Under the pieces are notes generated by a model. That model saw nothing but the letters and a program-made list of their open reading frames with translations, was not told the DNA's origin and did no database searches. 64,000 bases of DNA from Seriola aureovittata (lineage: Eukaryota; Chordata; Actinopteri; Carangiformes; Carangidae): positions 10,978,236 to 11,042,235 of the forward strand of contig NC_079380.1 of the NCBI RefSeq assembly GCF_021018895.1, in the 5' to 3' direction. Of this stretch, positions 1 through 13,000 are shown one piece after another. The translations under genes were made by a program, and so were the position numbers. Numbering within the stretch: position 1 is the stretch's first letter; every line of letters starts with the position of its first letter.

Positions 1-1534
1 AAAATGTCATAGTATAGTAAGGCATAAAAAAATGTCAAAAACGTCATAGGATAGTAAGGCATAAAAATGTCAAAAAATGTCATAGTATAGTAAGGCATAA
101 AAATGTCATAGTATAGTAAGGCTAAAAAATTTCAAAAAACGTCAAAGTTTAGAAAGGCAAAAAAAAGTCAAAAAATGTCATAGTATAGTAAGGCAAAAAA
201 TATGTCATAGTATAGTAAGGCAAAAAATTGTCAAAAAAGGTCATAGTATAGTAGGGCATAAAAATGTCATAGTATAGTAAGGCTAAAAAATTTCAAAAAA
301 CGTCATAGTATAGTAAGGCTTGAAAATGTCAAAAAACGTCATAGTATAGTAAGGCATAAAAATGTGAAAAAACATCATAGTATAGTAAGGCTTGAAAATG
401 TCAAAAAACGTCATAGTATAGTAAGGCATGAAAATGTCAAAAATTGTCATAGTAAGGCATAAAAACGTGATAGTATGGCAAAAAATGTCATATTATAGTA
501 AGGTAGGCCAAGTCCAGGAATTGAACCCACAGCCTTCAGATTGTAAGGCAAGAACTTTAAACTCTGAACCACCAACATACCCTTTCCAGAAGTTTTGTAG
601 TATTGCATAAAAACGTCATAGTATAGTAAGGCATATAAATGTCATAGTATATTAAGGCAAAAACATTAAAAAAAAACGTCAAAGTATAGTAAGGCAAAAA
701 AAGTCAAAAAACGTCATAGTATAGTAAGGCAAAAAATATGTCATAGTATAGTAAGGCAAAAAATATGTCATAGTATAGTAAGGCAAAAAATTGTCAAAAA
801 AGGTCATAGTATAGTAGGGCATAAAAATGTCATAGTATAGTCAGGCTAAAAAATTTCAAAAAACGTCATAGTATAGTAAGGCAAAAAAAAGTCAAAAAAC
901 GTCATAGTATAGTAAGGCAAAAAATATGTCATAGTATAGTAAGGCAAAAGAATTTCAAAAAACGTCATAGTATAGTAACGCAAAAAATCTGTCATAGTAT
1001 AGTAAGGCATAAAAATGTCATAGTATAGTAAGGCAAAAAAATGTCAAAAACGTCATAGTATAGTAAAGCATTAAAATGTCAAAAAATGTTATAGTATAGT
1101 AAGGCATAAAAAATGTCATAGTATAGTAAGGCAAAAAAATTTCAAAAAACGTCATAGTATATTAAGGCATGAAAATGTCATAGTATAGTAAGCATAAAAA
1201 AATGTCAAAAACGTCATAGTATAGTAAGCCATGAAAATGTCAAAAATTGTCATAGTAAGGCACAAAAATGTCATATTATAGTAAGGCATAAAAATGTCAA
1301 AAGAACGTCATAGTATAGTAATGTCAAAAAACGTCATAGTATAGTAAGGAAAAAAATGACGTATTATCATAAGGTAGGCCAAGTGCAGGCCTCAAACCCA
1401 CAACCTTCAGATTGTAAGGCAAGAGCTTTAACCACTTAACCACCAACATACTCTTTCCAGAAATTTTTGTAGTATGGCATAAAAACGTCATAGTATAGTA
1501 AGGCATAAAAATGTGAAAAAACATCATAGTATAG

Positions 1535-3890
1535 TAAGGCATGAAAATGTCATCGTATAGTAAGGCAAAAAAATTTCAAAAACGTCATAGTATAGTAAGG
1601 CACAAAATGACATATTATCGTAAGTTAGGCCAAGTCCAAGTCTCGAACCCTCAACCTTCAGATTGGAATGCAAGAGCTTTGACAACTGAACCACAAACTT
1701 CTACCACTTCTTTGTAGTATAGCATAAAAACGTCATAGTATAGTAAGGCAAAAAATGTCAAAAAACGTCATAGTATAGTAAGGCTTGAAAATGTCAAAAA
1801 ACGTCATAGTATAGTAAGGCATGAAAATGTCAAAAATTGTCATAGTAAGGCATAAAAACGTGATAGTATGGCAAAAAATGTCATATTATAGTAAGGTAGG
1901 CCAAGTCCAGGAATTGAACCCACAGCCTTCAGATTGTAAGGCAAGAACTTTAAACTCTGAACCACCAACATACCCTTTCCAGAAGTTTTGTAGTATTGCA
2001 TAAAAACGTCATAGTATAGTAAGGCATATAAATGTCATAGTATATTAAGGCAAAAACATTTAAAAAAACGTCATAGTATAGTAAGGCATGAAAATGTCAT
2101 AGTGTAGTAATGCATCAAAATGTCAAAAAACGTCATAGTATAGTAAGGCATAAAAACGTCATAGTATAGTAAGGCAAAAAATGACATATTATCATAAGGT
2201 AGGCCAAGTCCAGACCTTGAACCATAAACTTCAGATTGTTAGGCAAGAGCTTTAACCACTGTACCACCAACATACTCTTTCAAAACTGTATTTTATTAAG
2301 GCATAAAAATGTCATAGTAGAGTATGACAAAAAAGGTAAAAAAAAACGTCATACTATAACAAGGCATAAAACCGTCATGGTATAGTATGGCAAAAAATCA
2401 AAAAAAAAAAAATCATATTATATTAAGGAAAAAAAATGTCATAGTATAGTAAGGAAAAAAATGTCAAAAATCGTCATAGTATAGTAAAGCAAAAAGTGAC
2501 ATATCATTGTAAGGTAAGCCAGGGTCTCAAACCCACAACCTTCAGATTGTAATGCAAGAGCTTTAACCACTGAACCACCAACATACCCTTTCCAGCACAC
2601 TTTGTAGTATGGCATAAAAACGTCATAGTATAGTAAGGCATAAAAATGTGAAAAAACGTCATAGTAAAGTAAGGTATAAAAATGGCAAAAATCGTTATAG
2701 TATAGTAAGGAAAAAAATGTCATATTATAGTAAGGTAGGACAAGCCAGGATTTGAACCTACAACCTTCAGATTATAAGGCAAGAGCTTCAACCACTGAAC
2801 CAACAACATACTCGTTCAAGTGTCTATTGTAATAAGGCATAAAAACGTCATAGTAGAGTAATACATAAAAATGTCAAAAAACGTCATAGTATAGAAGGGC
2901 ATAAAAATGTCATAGAATAGTAAGGTAGGCCAAATCCAGGACTTGAACCCACAGCCTTCAAATTGTAAGGCAAGACCTTTAACCTCTGAACCACCAACAT
3001 ACCATTTCCAGAAGTTTTTGTAGTATTGCATAAAAACGTCATAGTATAGTAAAGCATAAAACCGTCATAGTATAGTAAGGCAAAAAAATTTCAAAAACGT
3101 CATAGTATAGTAAAGCATTAAAATTTCAAAAAATGTTATAGTATAGTAAGTCATAAAATTGTCATAGTATAGTAAGGCAAAAAAATTTCAAAAAATGTCA
3201 TACTATAGTAAGGCATGAAAATGTCATAGTATAGTAAGGCATAAAAAAATTTCAAAAACGTCATAGTATAGTAAGGCATGAAAAGGTCAAAAATCGTCAT
3301 AGTAAGGCACAAAAATGTCATAGTATAGTAAGGCATAAAAATGTCAAAAAACGTCTTAGTAAAGTAAGGCATTAAAATGTAATAGTATAGTAAGGCAAAA
3401 AAATTTCAAAAAAACGTCATAGTATAGTAAGGCATGAAAACGTCATAGTATAGTAAGGCATGAAAATGTCATAGTATAGTAAGGGAAAAAAATGTCAAAA
3501 AAGTCATAGTATAGTAAGGCATAAAAATGTCAAAAAATGTCATAGTATAGTAAGGAATAAAAATGTCATAGTATAGTAAGGCAAAAAAAATTCAAAAACA
3601 TCATAGTATAGTAAGGCATTAAAATGTCATAGTATAGTAAGGCAAAATTTTTTTTTAAAAACGTCATAGTATAGTAAGGCATAAAAATGTCATAGTATAG
3701 TAAGGCATTTAACCACTGAACCACCAACATACCTTTTCCAGCACACTTTGTAGTATGGCATAAAAACGTCATAGTATAGTAAGGCATAAAAATGTGAAAA
3801 AACGTCATAGTAAAGTAAGGTATAAAAATGGCAAAAATCGTTATAGTATAGTAAGGAAAAAAATGTCATATTATAGTAAGGTAGGACAAG
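1535..3890. repeat. Segmental duplication, copy 1
   Basis: This block of about 2.35 kb recurs at 8555-10910 with a constant offset of 7,020 bp and only scattered single-base differences, for example near 2318, 2408, 2862 and 3228. It includes eight tRNA-like modules in the same order. The match stops near 3890, where the second copy switches to a different module. Confidence 0.85.
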
Positions 3891-6800
3891 CCAGGATTGG
3901 AACCTACAACCTTCAGATTATAAGGCAAGAGCTTCAACCACTGAACCACTAACATACTCATTCAAGGGTCTATTGTATTAAGGCATAAAAACGTCATAGT
4001 AGAGTAAGACATAAAAATGTCAAAAAACGTCATAGTATAATAGGGCATAAAAATGTCATAGAATAGTAAGGCAGGCCAAATCCAGGACTTGAACCCTCAG
4101 CCTTCAGATTGTAAGGCAAGACCTTTAATCTCTGAACCACCAACATACCATTTCCAGAAGTTTTTGTAGTATTGCATAAAAACGTCATAGTATAATAAAG
4201 CATAAAAACGTCATCGTATAGTAAGTCAAAAAAAGTCAAAAACGTCATAGTATAGTAAAGCATTAAAATTTCAAAAAATGTTATAGTATAGTAAGGCATG
4301 AAAATGTCAAAAATGTCATAATACAGTAAGGCATGAAAATGTCAAAAATCGTCATAGTAAGGCACAAAAATGTCATAGTATAGTAAGGCATAAAAATGTC
4401 AAAAAAACGTCTTAGTAAAGTAAGGCATAAAAATGTCATAGTATAGTAAGGGAAAACAATTTCAAAAAACGTCATAGTATGGTAAGGCATTAAAATGTAA
4501 TAGTATAGTAAGGCAAAAAAATTTCAAAAAAACGTCATAGTATAGTAAGGCATGAAAACGTCATAGTATAGTAAGGCATGAAAATGTCATAGTATAGTAA
4601 GGGAAAAAAATGTCAAAAACGTCATAGTATAGTAAGGCTTAAAAATGTCAAAAAATGTCATAGTATAGTAAGGAATAAAAATGTCATAATATAGTAAGGC
4701 AAAAAAAATTCAAAAACATCATAGTATAGTAAGGCATTAAAATGTCATAGTATAGTAAGGCAAAAAAATGTCAAAAACGTCATAGTATAGTAAGGCATGA
4801 AAATGTCAAAAAATGTCATAGTATAGTAAGGCATAAAAATGTAATAGTATAGTAAGGCAAAAAAATTTCAAAAAACGTCATAGTATAGTAAGGCATGAAA
4901 ATGTCATAGTATAGTAAGGGAAAACAATTTCAAAAACGTCATAGTATAGTAAGGCATAAAAATGTCAAAAAATGTCATAGTATAGTAAGACATTAAAATG
5001 TCATACTATACTAAGGCAAAAAAATTTCAAAAAAACGTCATAGTATAGTAAGGCCTAAAAATGTCATAGTATAGTAAGGCAAAAAAATGTCAAAAACGTC
5101 ATAATATAGTAAGGCATGAAAATGTCAAAAAATGTCATAGTATAGTAAGGCATAAAAATGTCATAGTATAGTAAGGCAAAAAAATTTCAAAAAACGTCAT
5201 AGTATAGTAAGGCATGAAAATGTCATAGTATAGTAAAGCATTAAAAAATGTCAAAAACGTCATAGTATAGTAAAGCATGAAAATGTCAGAGTATAGTAAG
5301 GCATAAAAAAATGTCAAAAAACGTCATAGTATAGTAAGGCAAAAAAAAGTCAAAAAACGTCATAGTATAGTAAGGCAAAAAATATGTCATAGTATAGTAA
5401 GGCAAAAAATTGTCAAAAAACGTCATAGTATAGTAAAGCATGAAAATGTCAGAGTAAAGTAAAGCATAAAAAAATGTCAAAAAACGTCATAGTATAGTAA
5501 GGCATAAAAATGTCAAAAAACGTCATAGTAAAGTAAGGCATAAAAATGTCATCGTATAGTAAGGCAAAAAAATTTCAAAAACGTCATAGTATAGTAAGGC
5601 ACAAAATGACATATTATCGTAAGTTAGGCCAAGTCCAAGTCTCGAACCCTCAACCTTCAGATTGTAATGCAAGAGCTTTGACAACTGAACCACAAACTTC
5701 TACCACTTCTTTGTAGTATAGCATAAAAACGTCATAGTATAGTAAGGCATAAAAATGTGAAAAAACATCATAGTATAGTAAGGCATGAAAATGTCATAGT
5801 ATAGTAAGGCATAAAAAAATGTCAAAAACGTCATAGGATAGTAAGGCATAAAAATGTCAAAAAATGTCATAGTATAGTAAGGCATAAAAATGTCATAGTA
5901 TAGTAAGGCTAAAAAATTTCAAAAAACATCATAGTATAGTAAGGCTTGAAAATGTCAAAAAACGTCATAGTATAGTAAGGCATAAAAATGTGAAAAAACA
6001 TCATAGTATAGTAAGGCATGAAAATGTCAAAAATTGTCATAGTAAGGCATAAAAACGTGATAGTATGGCAAAAAATGTCATATTATAGTAAGGTAGGCTA
6101 AGTCCAGGAATTGAACCCACAGCCTTCAGATTGTAAGGCAAGAACTTTAAACTCTGAACCACCAACATACCCTTTCCAGAACTTTTGTAGTATTGCATAA
6201 AAACGTCATAGTATAGTAAGGCATATAAATGTCATAGTATATTAAGGCAAAAACATTTAAAAAAACGTCAAAGTATAGTAAGGCAAAAAAAGTCAAAAAA
6301 CGTCATAGTATAGTAAGGCAAAAAATATGTCATAGTATAGTAAGGCAAAAAATTGTCAAAAAAGGTCATAGTATAGTAGGGCATAAAAATGTCATAGTAT
6401 AGTAAGGCAAAAAATATGTCATAGTATAGTAAGGCAAAAGAATTTCAAAAAACGTCATAGTATAGTAACGCAAAAAATCTGTCATAGTATAGTAAGGCAT
6501 AAAAATGTCATAGTATAGTAAGGCAAAAAAATGTCAAAAACGTCATAGTATAGTAAAGCATTAAAATGTCAAAAAATGTTATAGTATAGTAAGGCATAAA
6601 AAATGTCATAGTATAGTAAGGCAAAAAAATTTCAAAAAACGTCATAGTATATTAAGGCATGAAAATGTCATAGTATAGTAAGGCATAAAAAAATGTCAAA
6701 AACGTCATAGTATAGTAAGCCATGAAAATGTCAAAAAAACGTCATAGTATAGTAAGGCATGAAAATGTCATAGTATAGTAAGGCATAAAAAAATGTCAAA

Positions 6801-8554
6801 AAAGTCATAGTATAGTAAGGCATAAAAATGTCAAAAAATGTCATAGGATAGTAAGGTTAAAAAATTTCAAAAAACGTCAAAGTATAGTAAGGCAAAAAAA
6901 GTCAAAAAACGTCATAGTATAGTAAGGCAAAAAATATGTCATAGTATAGTAAGGCAAAAAATTGTCAAAAAAGGTCATAGTATAGTAGGGCATAAAAATG
7001 TCATAGTATAGTAAGGCTAAAAAATTTCAAAAAAAGTCATAGTATAGTAAGGCAAAAAAAAGTCAAAAAACGTCATAGTATAGTAAGGCAAAAAATATGT
7101 CATAGTATAGTAAGGCAAAAAATTGTCAAAAAAACGTCATAGTATAGTAACGCAAAAAATCTGTCATAGTATAGTAAGGCATAAAAATGTCAAAAAATGT
7201 CATAGTATAGTAAGGCATAAAAATGTCATAGTATAGTAAGGCAAAAGAATTTCAAAAAACGTCATAGTATAGTAACGCAAAAAATCTGTCATAGTATAGT
7301 AAGGCATAAAAATGTCATAGTATAGTAAGGAAAAAAAATGGCAAAAACGTCATAGTATAGTAAAGCATTAAAATGTCAAAAAATGTTACAGTATAGTAAG
7401 GCATAAAAAATGTCATAGTATAGTAAGGCAAAAAAATTTCAAAAAACGTCATAGTATATTAAGGCATGAAAATGTCATAGTATAGTAAGGCATAAAAAAA
7501 TGTCAAAAACGTCATAGTATAGTAAGCCATGAAAATGTCAAAAATTGTCATAGTAAGGCACAAAAATGTCATATTATAGTAAGGCATAAAAATGTCAAAA
7601 AACGTCATAGTATAGTAAGGCATAAAAATGTCATAGTATAGTAAGGCTAAAAAATTTCAAAAAACGTCAAAGTATAGTAAGGCAAAAAAAAGTCAAAAAA
7701 CGTCATAGTATAGTAAGGCAAAAAATATGTCATAGTATAGTAAGGCAAAAAATTGTCAAAAAAGGTCATAGTATAGTAGGGCATGAAAATGTCAATAAAG
7801 GTCATAGTATAGTAGGGCATGAAAATGTCAGAGTATAGTAAGGCATAAAAAAATGTCAAAAACGTCATAGTATAGTAAGCCATGAAAATGTCAAAAATTG
7901 TCATAGTAAGGCACAAAAATGTCATATTATAGTAAGGCATAAAAATGTCAAAAAACGTCATAGTATAGTAAGGCATAAAAATGTCATAGTATAGTAAGGC
8001 TAAAAAATTTCAAAAAACGTCAAAGTATAGTAAGGCAAAAAAAAGTCAAAAAACGTCATAGTATAGTAAGGCAAAAAATATGTCATAGTATAGTAAGGCA
8101 AAAAATTGTCAAAAAAGGTCATAGTATAGTAGGGCATGAAAATGTCAATAAAGGTCATAGTATAGTAGGGCATGAAAATGTCAGAGTATAGTAAGGCATA
8201 AAAAAATGTCAAAAAACGTCATAGTATAGTAAGGCAAAAAAAAGTCAAAAAACGTCATAGTATAGTAAGGCAAAAAATATGTCATAGTAGAGTAAGGCAA
8301 AAAATTGTCAAAAAAACGTCATAGTATAGTAACGCAAAAAATCTGTCATAGTATAGTAAAGCATTAAATGTCAAAAAATTTTATAGTATAGTAAGGCATA
8401 AAAATGTCATAGTATAGTAAGGCAAAATAATTTCAAAAAACGTCATAGTATAGTAAAGCATGAAAATGTCAGAGTAAAGTAAGGCATAAAAAAATGTCAA
8501 AAAACGTCATAGTATAGTAAGGCATAAAAATGTCAAAAAACGTCATAGTAAAGT

Positions 8555-10910
8555 AAGGCATAAAAATGTCATCGTATAGTAAGGCAAAAAAATTTCAAAA
8601 ACGTCATAGTATTGTAAGGCACAAAATGACATATTATCGTAAGTTAGGCCAAGTCCAAGTCTCGAACCCTCAACCTTCAGATTGTAATGCAAGAGCTTTG
8701 ACAACTGAACCACAAACTTCTACCACTTCTTTGTAGTATAGCATAAAAACGTCATAGTATAGTAAGGCATAAAAATGTGAAAAAACATCATAGTATAGTA
8801 AGGCTTGAAAATGTCAAAAAACGTCATAGTATAGTAAGGCATGAAAATGTCAAAAATTGTCATAGTAAGGCATAAAAACGTGATAGTATGGCAAAAAATG
8901 TCATATTATAGTAAGGTAGGCCAAGTCCAGGAATTGAACCCACAGCCTTCAGATTGTAAGGCAAGAACTTTAAACTCTGAACCACCAACATACCCTTTCC
9001 AGAAGTTTTGTAGTATTGCATAAAAACGTCATAGTATAGTAAGGCATATAAATGTCATAGTATATTAAGGCAAAAACATTTAAAAAAACGTCATAGTATA
9101 GTAAGGCATGAAAATGTCATAGTGTAGTAATGCATCAAAATGTCAAAAAACGTCATAGTATAGTAAGGCATAAAAACGTCATAGTATAGTAAGGCAAAAA
9201 ATGACATATTATCATAAGGTAGGCCAAGTCCAGACCTTGAACCATAAACTTCAGATTGTTAGGCAAGAGCTTTAACCACTGTACCACCAACATACTCTTT
9301 CAAAACTGTATTTTATTAAGGCATAAAAACGTCATAGTAGAGTATGACAAAAAAGGTAAAAAAAAACGTCATACTATAACAAGGCATAAAACCGTCATGG
9401 TATAGTATGGCAAAAAATCAAAAAAAACAAAATCATATTATATTAAGGAAAAAAAATGTCATAGTATAGTAAGGAAAAAAATGTCAAAAATCGTCATAGT
9501 ATAGTAAAGCAAAAAGTGACATATCATTGTAAGGTAAGCCAGGGTCTCAAACCCACAACCTTCAGATTGTAATGCAAGAGCTTTAACCACTGAACCACCA
9601 ACATACCCTTTCCAGCACACTTTGTAGTATGGCATAAAAACGTCATAGTATAGTAAGGCATAAAAATGTGAAAAAACGTCATAGTAAAGTAAGGTATAAA
9701 AATGGCAAAAATCGTTATAGTATAGTAAGGAAAAAAATGTCATATTATAGTAAGGTAGGACAAGCCAGGATTTGAACCTACAACCTTCAGATTATAAGGC
9801 AAGAGCTTCAACCACTGAACCAACAACATACTCGTTCAAGTGTCTATTGTAATAAGGCATAAAAACGTCATAGTAGAGTAAGACATAAAAATGTCAAAAA
9901 ACGTCATAGTATAGAAGGGCATAAAAATGTCATAGAATAGTAAGGTAGGCCAAATCCAGGACTTGAACCCACAGCCTTCAAATTGTAAGGCAAGACCTTT
10001 AACCTCTGAACCACCAACATACCATTTCCAGAAGTTTTTGTAGTATTGCATAAAAACGTCATAGTATAGTAAAGCATAAAACCGTCATAGTATAGTAAGG
10101 CAAAAAAATTTCAAAAACGTCATAGTATAGTAAAGCATTAAAATTTCAAAAAATGTTATAGTATAGTAAGTCATAAAATTGTCATAGTATAGTAAGGCAA
10201 AAAAATTTCAAAAAATGTCATACTATAGTAAGGCATGAAAATGTCATCGTATAGTAAGGCATAAAAAAATTTCAAAAACGTCATAGTATAGTAAGGCATG
10301 AAAAGGTCAAAAATCGTCATAGTAAGGCACAAAAATGTCATAGTATAGTAAGGCATAAAAATGTCAAAAAACGTCTTAGTAAAGTAAGGCATTAAAATGT
10401 AATAGTATAGTAAGGCAAAAAAATTTCAAAAAAACGTCATAGTATAGTAAGGCATGAAAACGTCATAGTATAGTAAGGCATGAAAATGTCATAGTATAGT
10501 AAGGGAAAAAAATGTCAAAAAAGTCATAGTATAGTAAGGCATAAAAATGTCAAAAAATGTCATAGTATAGTAAGGAATAAAAATGTCATAGTATAGTAAG
10601 GCAAAAAAAATTCAAAAACATCATAGTATAGTAAGGCATTAAAATGTCATAGTATAGTAAGGCAAAATTTTTTTTAAAAAACGTCATAGTATAGTAAGGC
10701 ATAAAAATGTCATAGTATAGTAAGGCATTTAACCACTGAACCACCAACATACCTTTTCCAGCACACTTTGTAGTATGGCATAAAAACGTCATAGTATAGT
10801 AAGGCATAAAAATGTGAAAAAACGTCATAGTAAAGTAAGGTATAAAAATGGCAAAAATCGTTATAGTATAGTAAGGAAAAAAATGTCATGTTACAGTAAG
10901 GTAGGACCCA
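8555..10910. repeat. Segmental duplication, copy 2
   Basis: Partner of 1535-3890. The left edge (8555-8760) also matches 5535-5740 at an offset of 3,020 bp, so the duplications are nested. Confidence 0.85.
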
Positions 10911-11849
10911 CAATTTGAATCTACAACCTTCAGATTATAAGGCAAGAGCTTCAACCACTGAACCACCAACATCCTCTTTCAAGATTGTATTGTATTAAGG
11001 CATAAAAACGTCATAGTAGAGTAAGACAAAAAAGGTAAAAAAAACGTCATATTATAACAAGGAATAAAACCGTCATGGTATAGTATGGCAAAAAAATGTA
11101 AAAAAAAATGTCATGGTATGATAAGGCAAAAAAATGCTAAAAATCGTCACACTATAGCAAGGCAAAAAATCAAAAAAAAAATCATAGTATATTAAGGAAA
11201 AGAAATGTCATAGTATAGTAAGGCAAAAATTATGTATTATCATAAGTAAGGCTAAGCCCAGGACTTGAACCCACTCCCTTCAGATTGTAAGGCAAGAGCT
11301 TCAACCACTGAACCACCAACATACCCTTGCCTGATATTTTTTGTAGTATGGCATAAAAACGTCATAGTATAATAAGGCAAAAAAAAGTCAAAAAACATCA
11401 TAGTATGGTAAGGCATAAAAATGTCAAAAAATCGTCCTAGTATAGTAAGGCATAAAAACGTCATAGTATAGTAAGGCATAAAAATGACAAATTATCATGA
11501 GGTTGGCCAAGCCCACAACCTTCAGATGGAAAGGCAAGAGGTTTAACCACTGAACCACCAACATATCCTTTGAAGAAAGTTTTGTAGTAAGGCATAAAAA
11601 CGTCATAGTATAGTAAGAAATAAAAATTGATAAAAACATCACAATATTGTAAGGCACAATAAGTCAAAAATCATCATTATATAATAAGTAATTAAACTTC
11701 ATAAAAACAACAGATTATAGTAAGACAAAAACTTATAAAAAACGTCATCCTGTAATGAGGCTTTAAAATACCATCATATAGCACGGCATAAAAAGGCTTA
11801 AAAATTACAATATATAGAAAGGCTTAAAACATCCTAGTATACTAATGCA

Positions 11850-12455
11850 TCAGCAGGCTGTGTCTGCTATGGAGACTCAGGTCTTTTGGAGTGCAGGGAA
11901 CAATCCTGAGAACCTTCTATGACTCTGGGGGGCATCAGCCATCTTCTGTGTTGTAGTCTTCTTGGGCAGCAGCATCTCCACTGCTGACAGGGAAAGGCTG
12001 AACAAACTGATCAAGAAGGCCAGCTCTGTTCTGCGATGCCCCATGGACCTAGTGGAGGTAGTGGGCAACAGGAGGATGATGGCTAAGTTATCATCCCTGT
12101 AGGACCATGTCTCCCACCCCATGTAGGACACTCTGACAGCACTGAGCAGCTTCTACAGTGACAGGTTGCTGCACCAACAGTGTGTGAAGGAGAAATACCG
12201 CAGGGCTTTCCTTCCTGCTGCTGTCAGACTTTACAACAAAAACTGCACTCACATAATAAAGACTGACAATCCACCATGTGCAATCAAAGTTATCTGCTGC
12301 TACTTTTTTTTTATCTAGCATTTAATTGTACTTATATTATTATCTTTTTTAAGTATTTGATTCTTGTCACTTTACAATTTGTTTTTCTTTCCTTGTTCAC
12401 ATTGCTGCTGTGACGCTGCATATTTCCCCACTGTGGGACTAATAAAGGAATAAGG
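11850..12455 (+). mobile_element. 3' end of a non-LTR retrotransposon (CR1/L2/Rex type), decayed
   Basis: Translating the plus strand with frame breaks gives LINE-like fragments: NKLIKKASSVLRCP near 12000, RRMMAKLSSL near 12075, DTLTALSSFYSDRLL near 12130 and YRRAFLPAAVRLYN near 12195. Fish CR1/L2/Rex-like elements typically end their reverse-transcriptase ORF this way. In-frame stops (for example near 12100 and 12125) show it is dead. An AT-rich 3' UTR follows, ending CTAATAAAGGAATA, after which array sequence resumes. Only the last part of the element is present, the usual result of 5' truncation. The clade assignment is from memory of the family and is not certain. Confidence 0.65.
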
Positions 12456-12552
12456 TATAAAAACGTCATATTATAGTATGGCATAAAAAGCCATCAAAAA
12501 TAAATGTCATAGGCCTAAAAATGGATAAAAATGAAAAAATGAAAATGAAAAT
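12456..12552. repeat. Array remnant between two insertions
   Basis: Degenerate array units (GTATAAAAACGTCATATTATAGTATGG-like, written in two halves in the array entry) lie between the LINE fragment and the 432-bp element. This shows that both elements landed inside the array. Confidence 0.7.
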
Positions 12553-12560
12553 CATAGTGT

Positions 12561-12992
12561 CACAGTGACAGTAAGGCTGGACCCAAATGCAGCCAACACA
12601 GGGGAATGAGGTGCAAACATGTGAAACGGGTGAACCACCAGAACAGGAAAATGAAGCACAAGGTCACACAAGGAACAACAACCAGAGACACAGGGAATAC
12701 CACAGCCGCTAGAACAGGCAACATGAACAGACTGAGGACAAACCAGACATGAACAGATGAACTGACACAGACAAAGGGGAGCACAGAGACAATATAGACA
12801 CAAGGGAGGCAAGGGTGATTGAACACAGGTGAAACAGATTAGGGTGGAGCAGACAATCACCAAACATAAACAGGACCAAGACAGGAAGTAAAAACATTGA
12901 GACACACGAGGAAACTACAAAATAAAACAGGAAGTGACAGAAGTCCAAACATAAATTCAAACCTAAAATGTCCACCATGGCAAACCATGACC
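12561..12992. mobile_element. 432-bp non-autonomous element with 8-bp target-site duplication
   Basis: A non-array sequence of 432 bp starting CACAGTGACAGTAAGG and ending CAAACCATGACC is bracketed by identical 8-mers, CATAGTGT at 12553-12560 and again at 12993-13000. Removing the element and one 8-mer restores an intact array unit. An 8-bp duplication is the hallmark of hAT-type transposition. I do not see clear matching terminal inverted repeats, so the superfamily is an inference. The long cysteine- and leucine-rich frames on its minus strand look accidental. Confidence 0.6.
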
Positions 12993-13000
12993 CATAGTGT

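Larger units (their letters stand above)
504..11578 (-). repeat. About 22 dispersed tRNA-Val-like modules
   Basis: Modules of about 90 bp interrupt the array at roughly 504, 1371, 1623, 1893, 2200, 2512, 2735, 2925, 3881, 4070, 5622, 6092, 8643, 8913, 9220, 9532, 9755, 9945, 10903, 11250 and 11500, with partial copies at 3710 and 10730. Read on the minus strand they resemble a tRNA. In the 2925 copy, a box A (TGGTTCAGAGG, 2983-2993) is followed by a loop CTTACAA with a TAC (valine) triplet at 2965-2967, then a box B (GGTTCAAGTCC, 2939-2949) with one mismatch to the usual pol III consensus. The acceptor and T stems do not pair well, so these are tRNA-derived (SINE-head-like) relics, not working tRNA genes. 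Valine ancestry is inferred from the loop only. Confidence 0.6.
1..11850. repeat. Composite AT-rich minisatellite array
   Basis: Hundreds of imperfect copies of a unit of about 26 bp, GTCATAGTATAGTAAGG followed by CATAAAAAT, alternate with a spacer of about 10 bp, GTCAAAAAAC. Variants carry CATGAAAAT, CAAAAAAT or CTTGAAAAT in the second half. The plus strand is rich in A and G, and the window edge cuts the array. Reading frames through it give only periodic peptides (MPYYTMTF-type on the minus strand), as expected from a repeat. Larger blocks are themselves duplicated: about 240-1230 with 5830-6720, 2700-3650 with 3840-4760, 7641-7800 with 7994-8150, and 1535-3890 with 8555-10910. I see no protein gene in it. 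It could be pericentromeric, subtelomeric or a dispersed satellite; the sequence does not decide. Confidence 0.95.

Noticed and set aside
504..598. Functional tRNA genes
   Set aside because: Box A and box B look plausible but acceptor and T stems do not pair, and no terminator-flanked intact cloverleaf was found.
1324..11667. Many 60-109-codon frames with MPYYTMTF-type peptides, several repeated identically
   Set aside because: They are translations of the tandem repeat. Their identity follows from DNA duplication, with no independent sign of coding selection.
1..11850. CRISPR-like regular repeats
   Set aside because: The spacing is irregular, the spacers are themselves repeats, and the host is a vertebrate.
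12552..12978. Overlapping cysteine- and leucine-rich minus-strand frames
   Set aside because: They lie inside the 432-bp element, overlap in different frames and resemble no protein; probably chance.
12560..12993. Terminal inverted repeats of the 432-bp element
   Set aside because: The two ends (CACAGTGACAG and the complement of CAAACCATGACC) do not match well enough to call.
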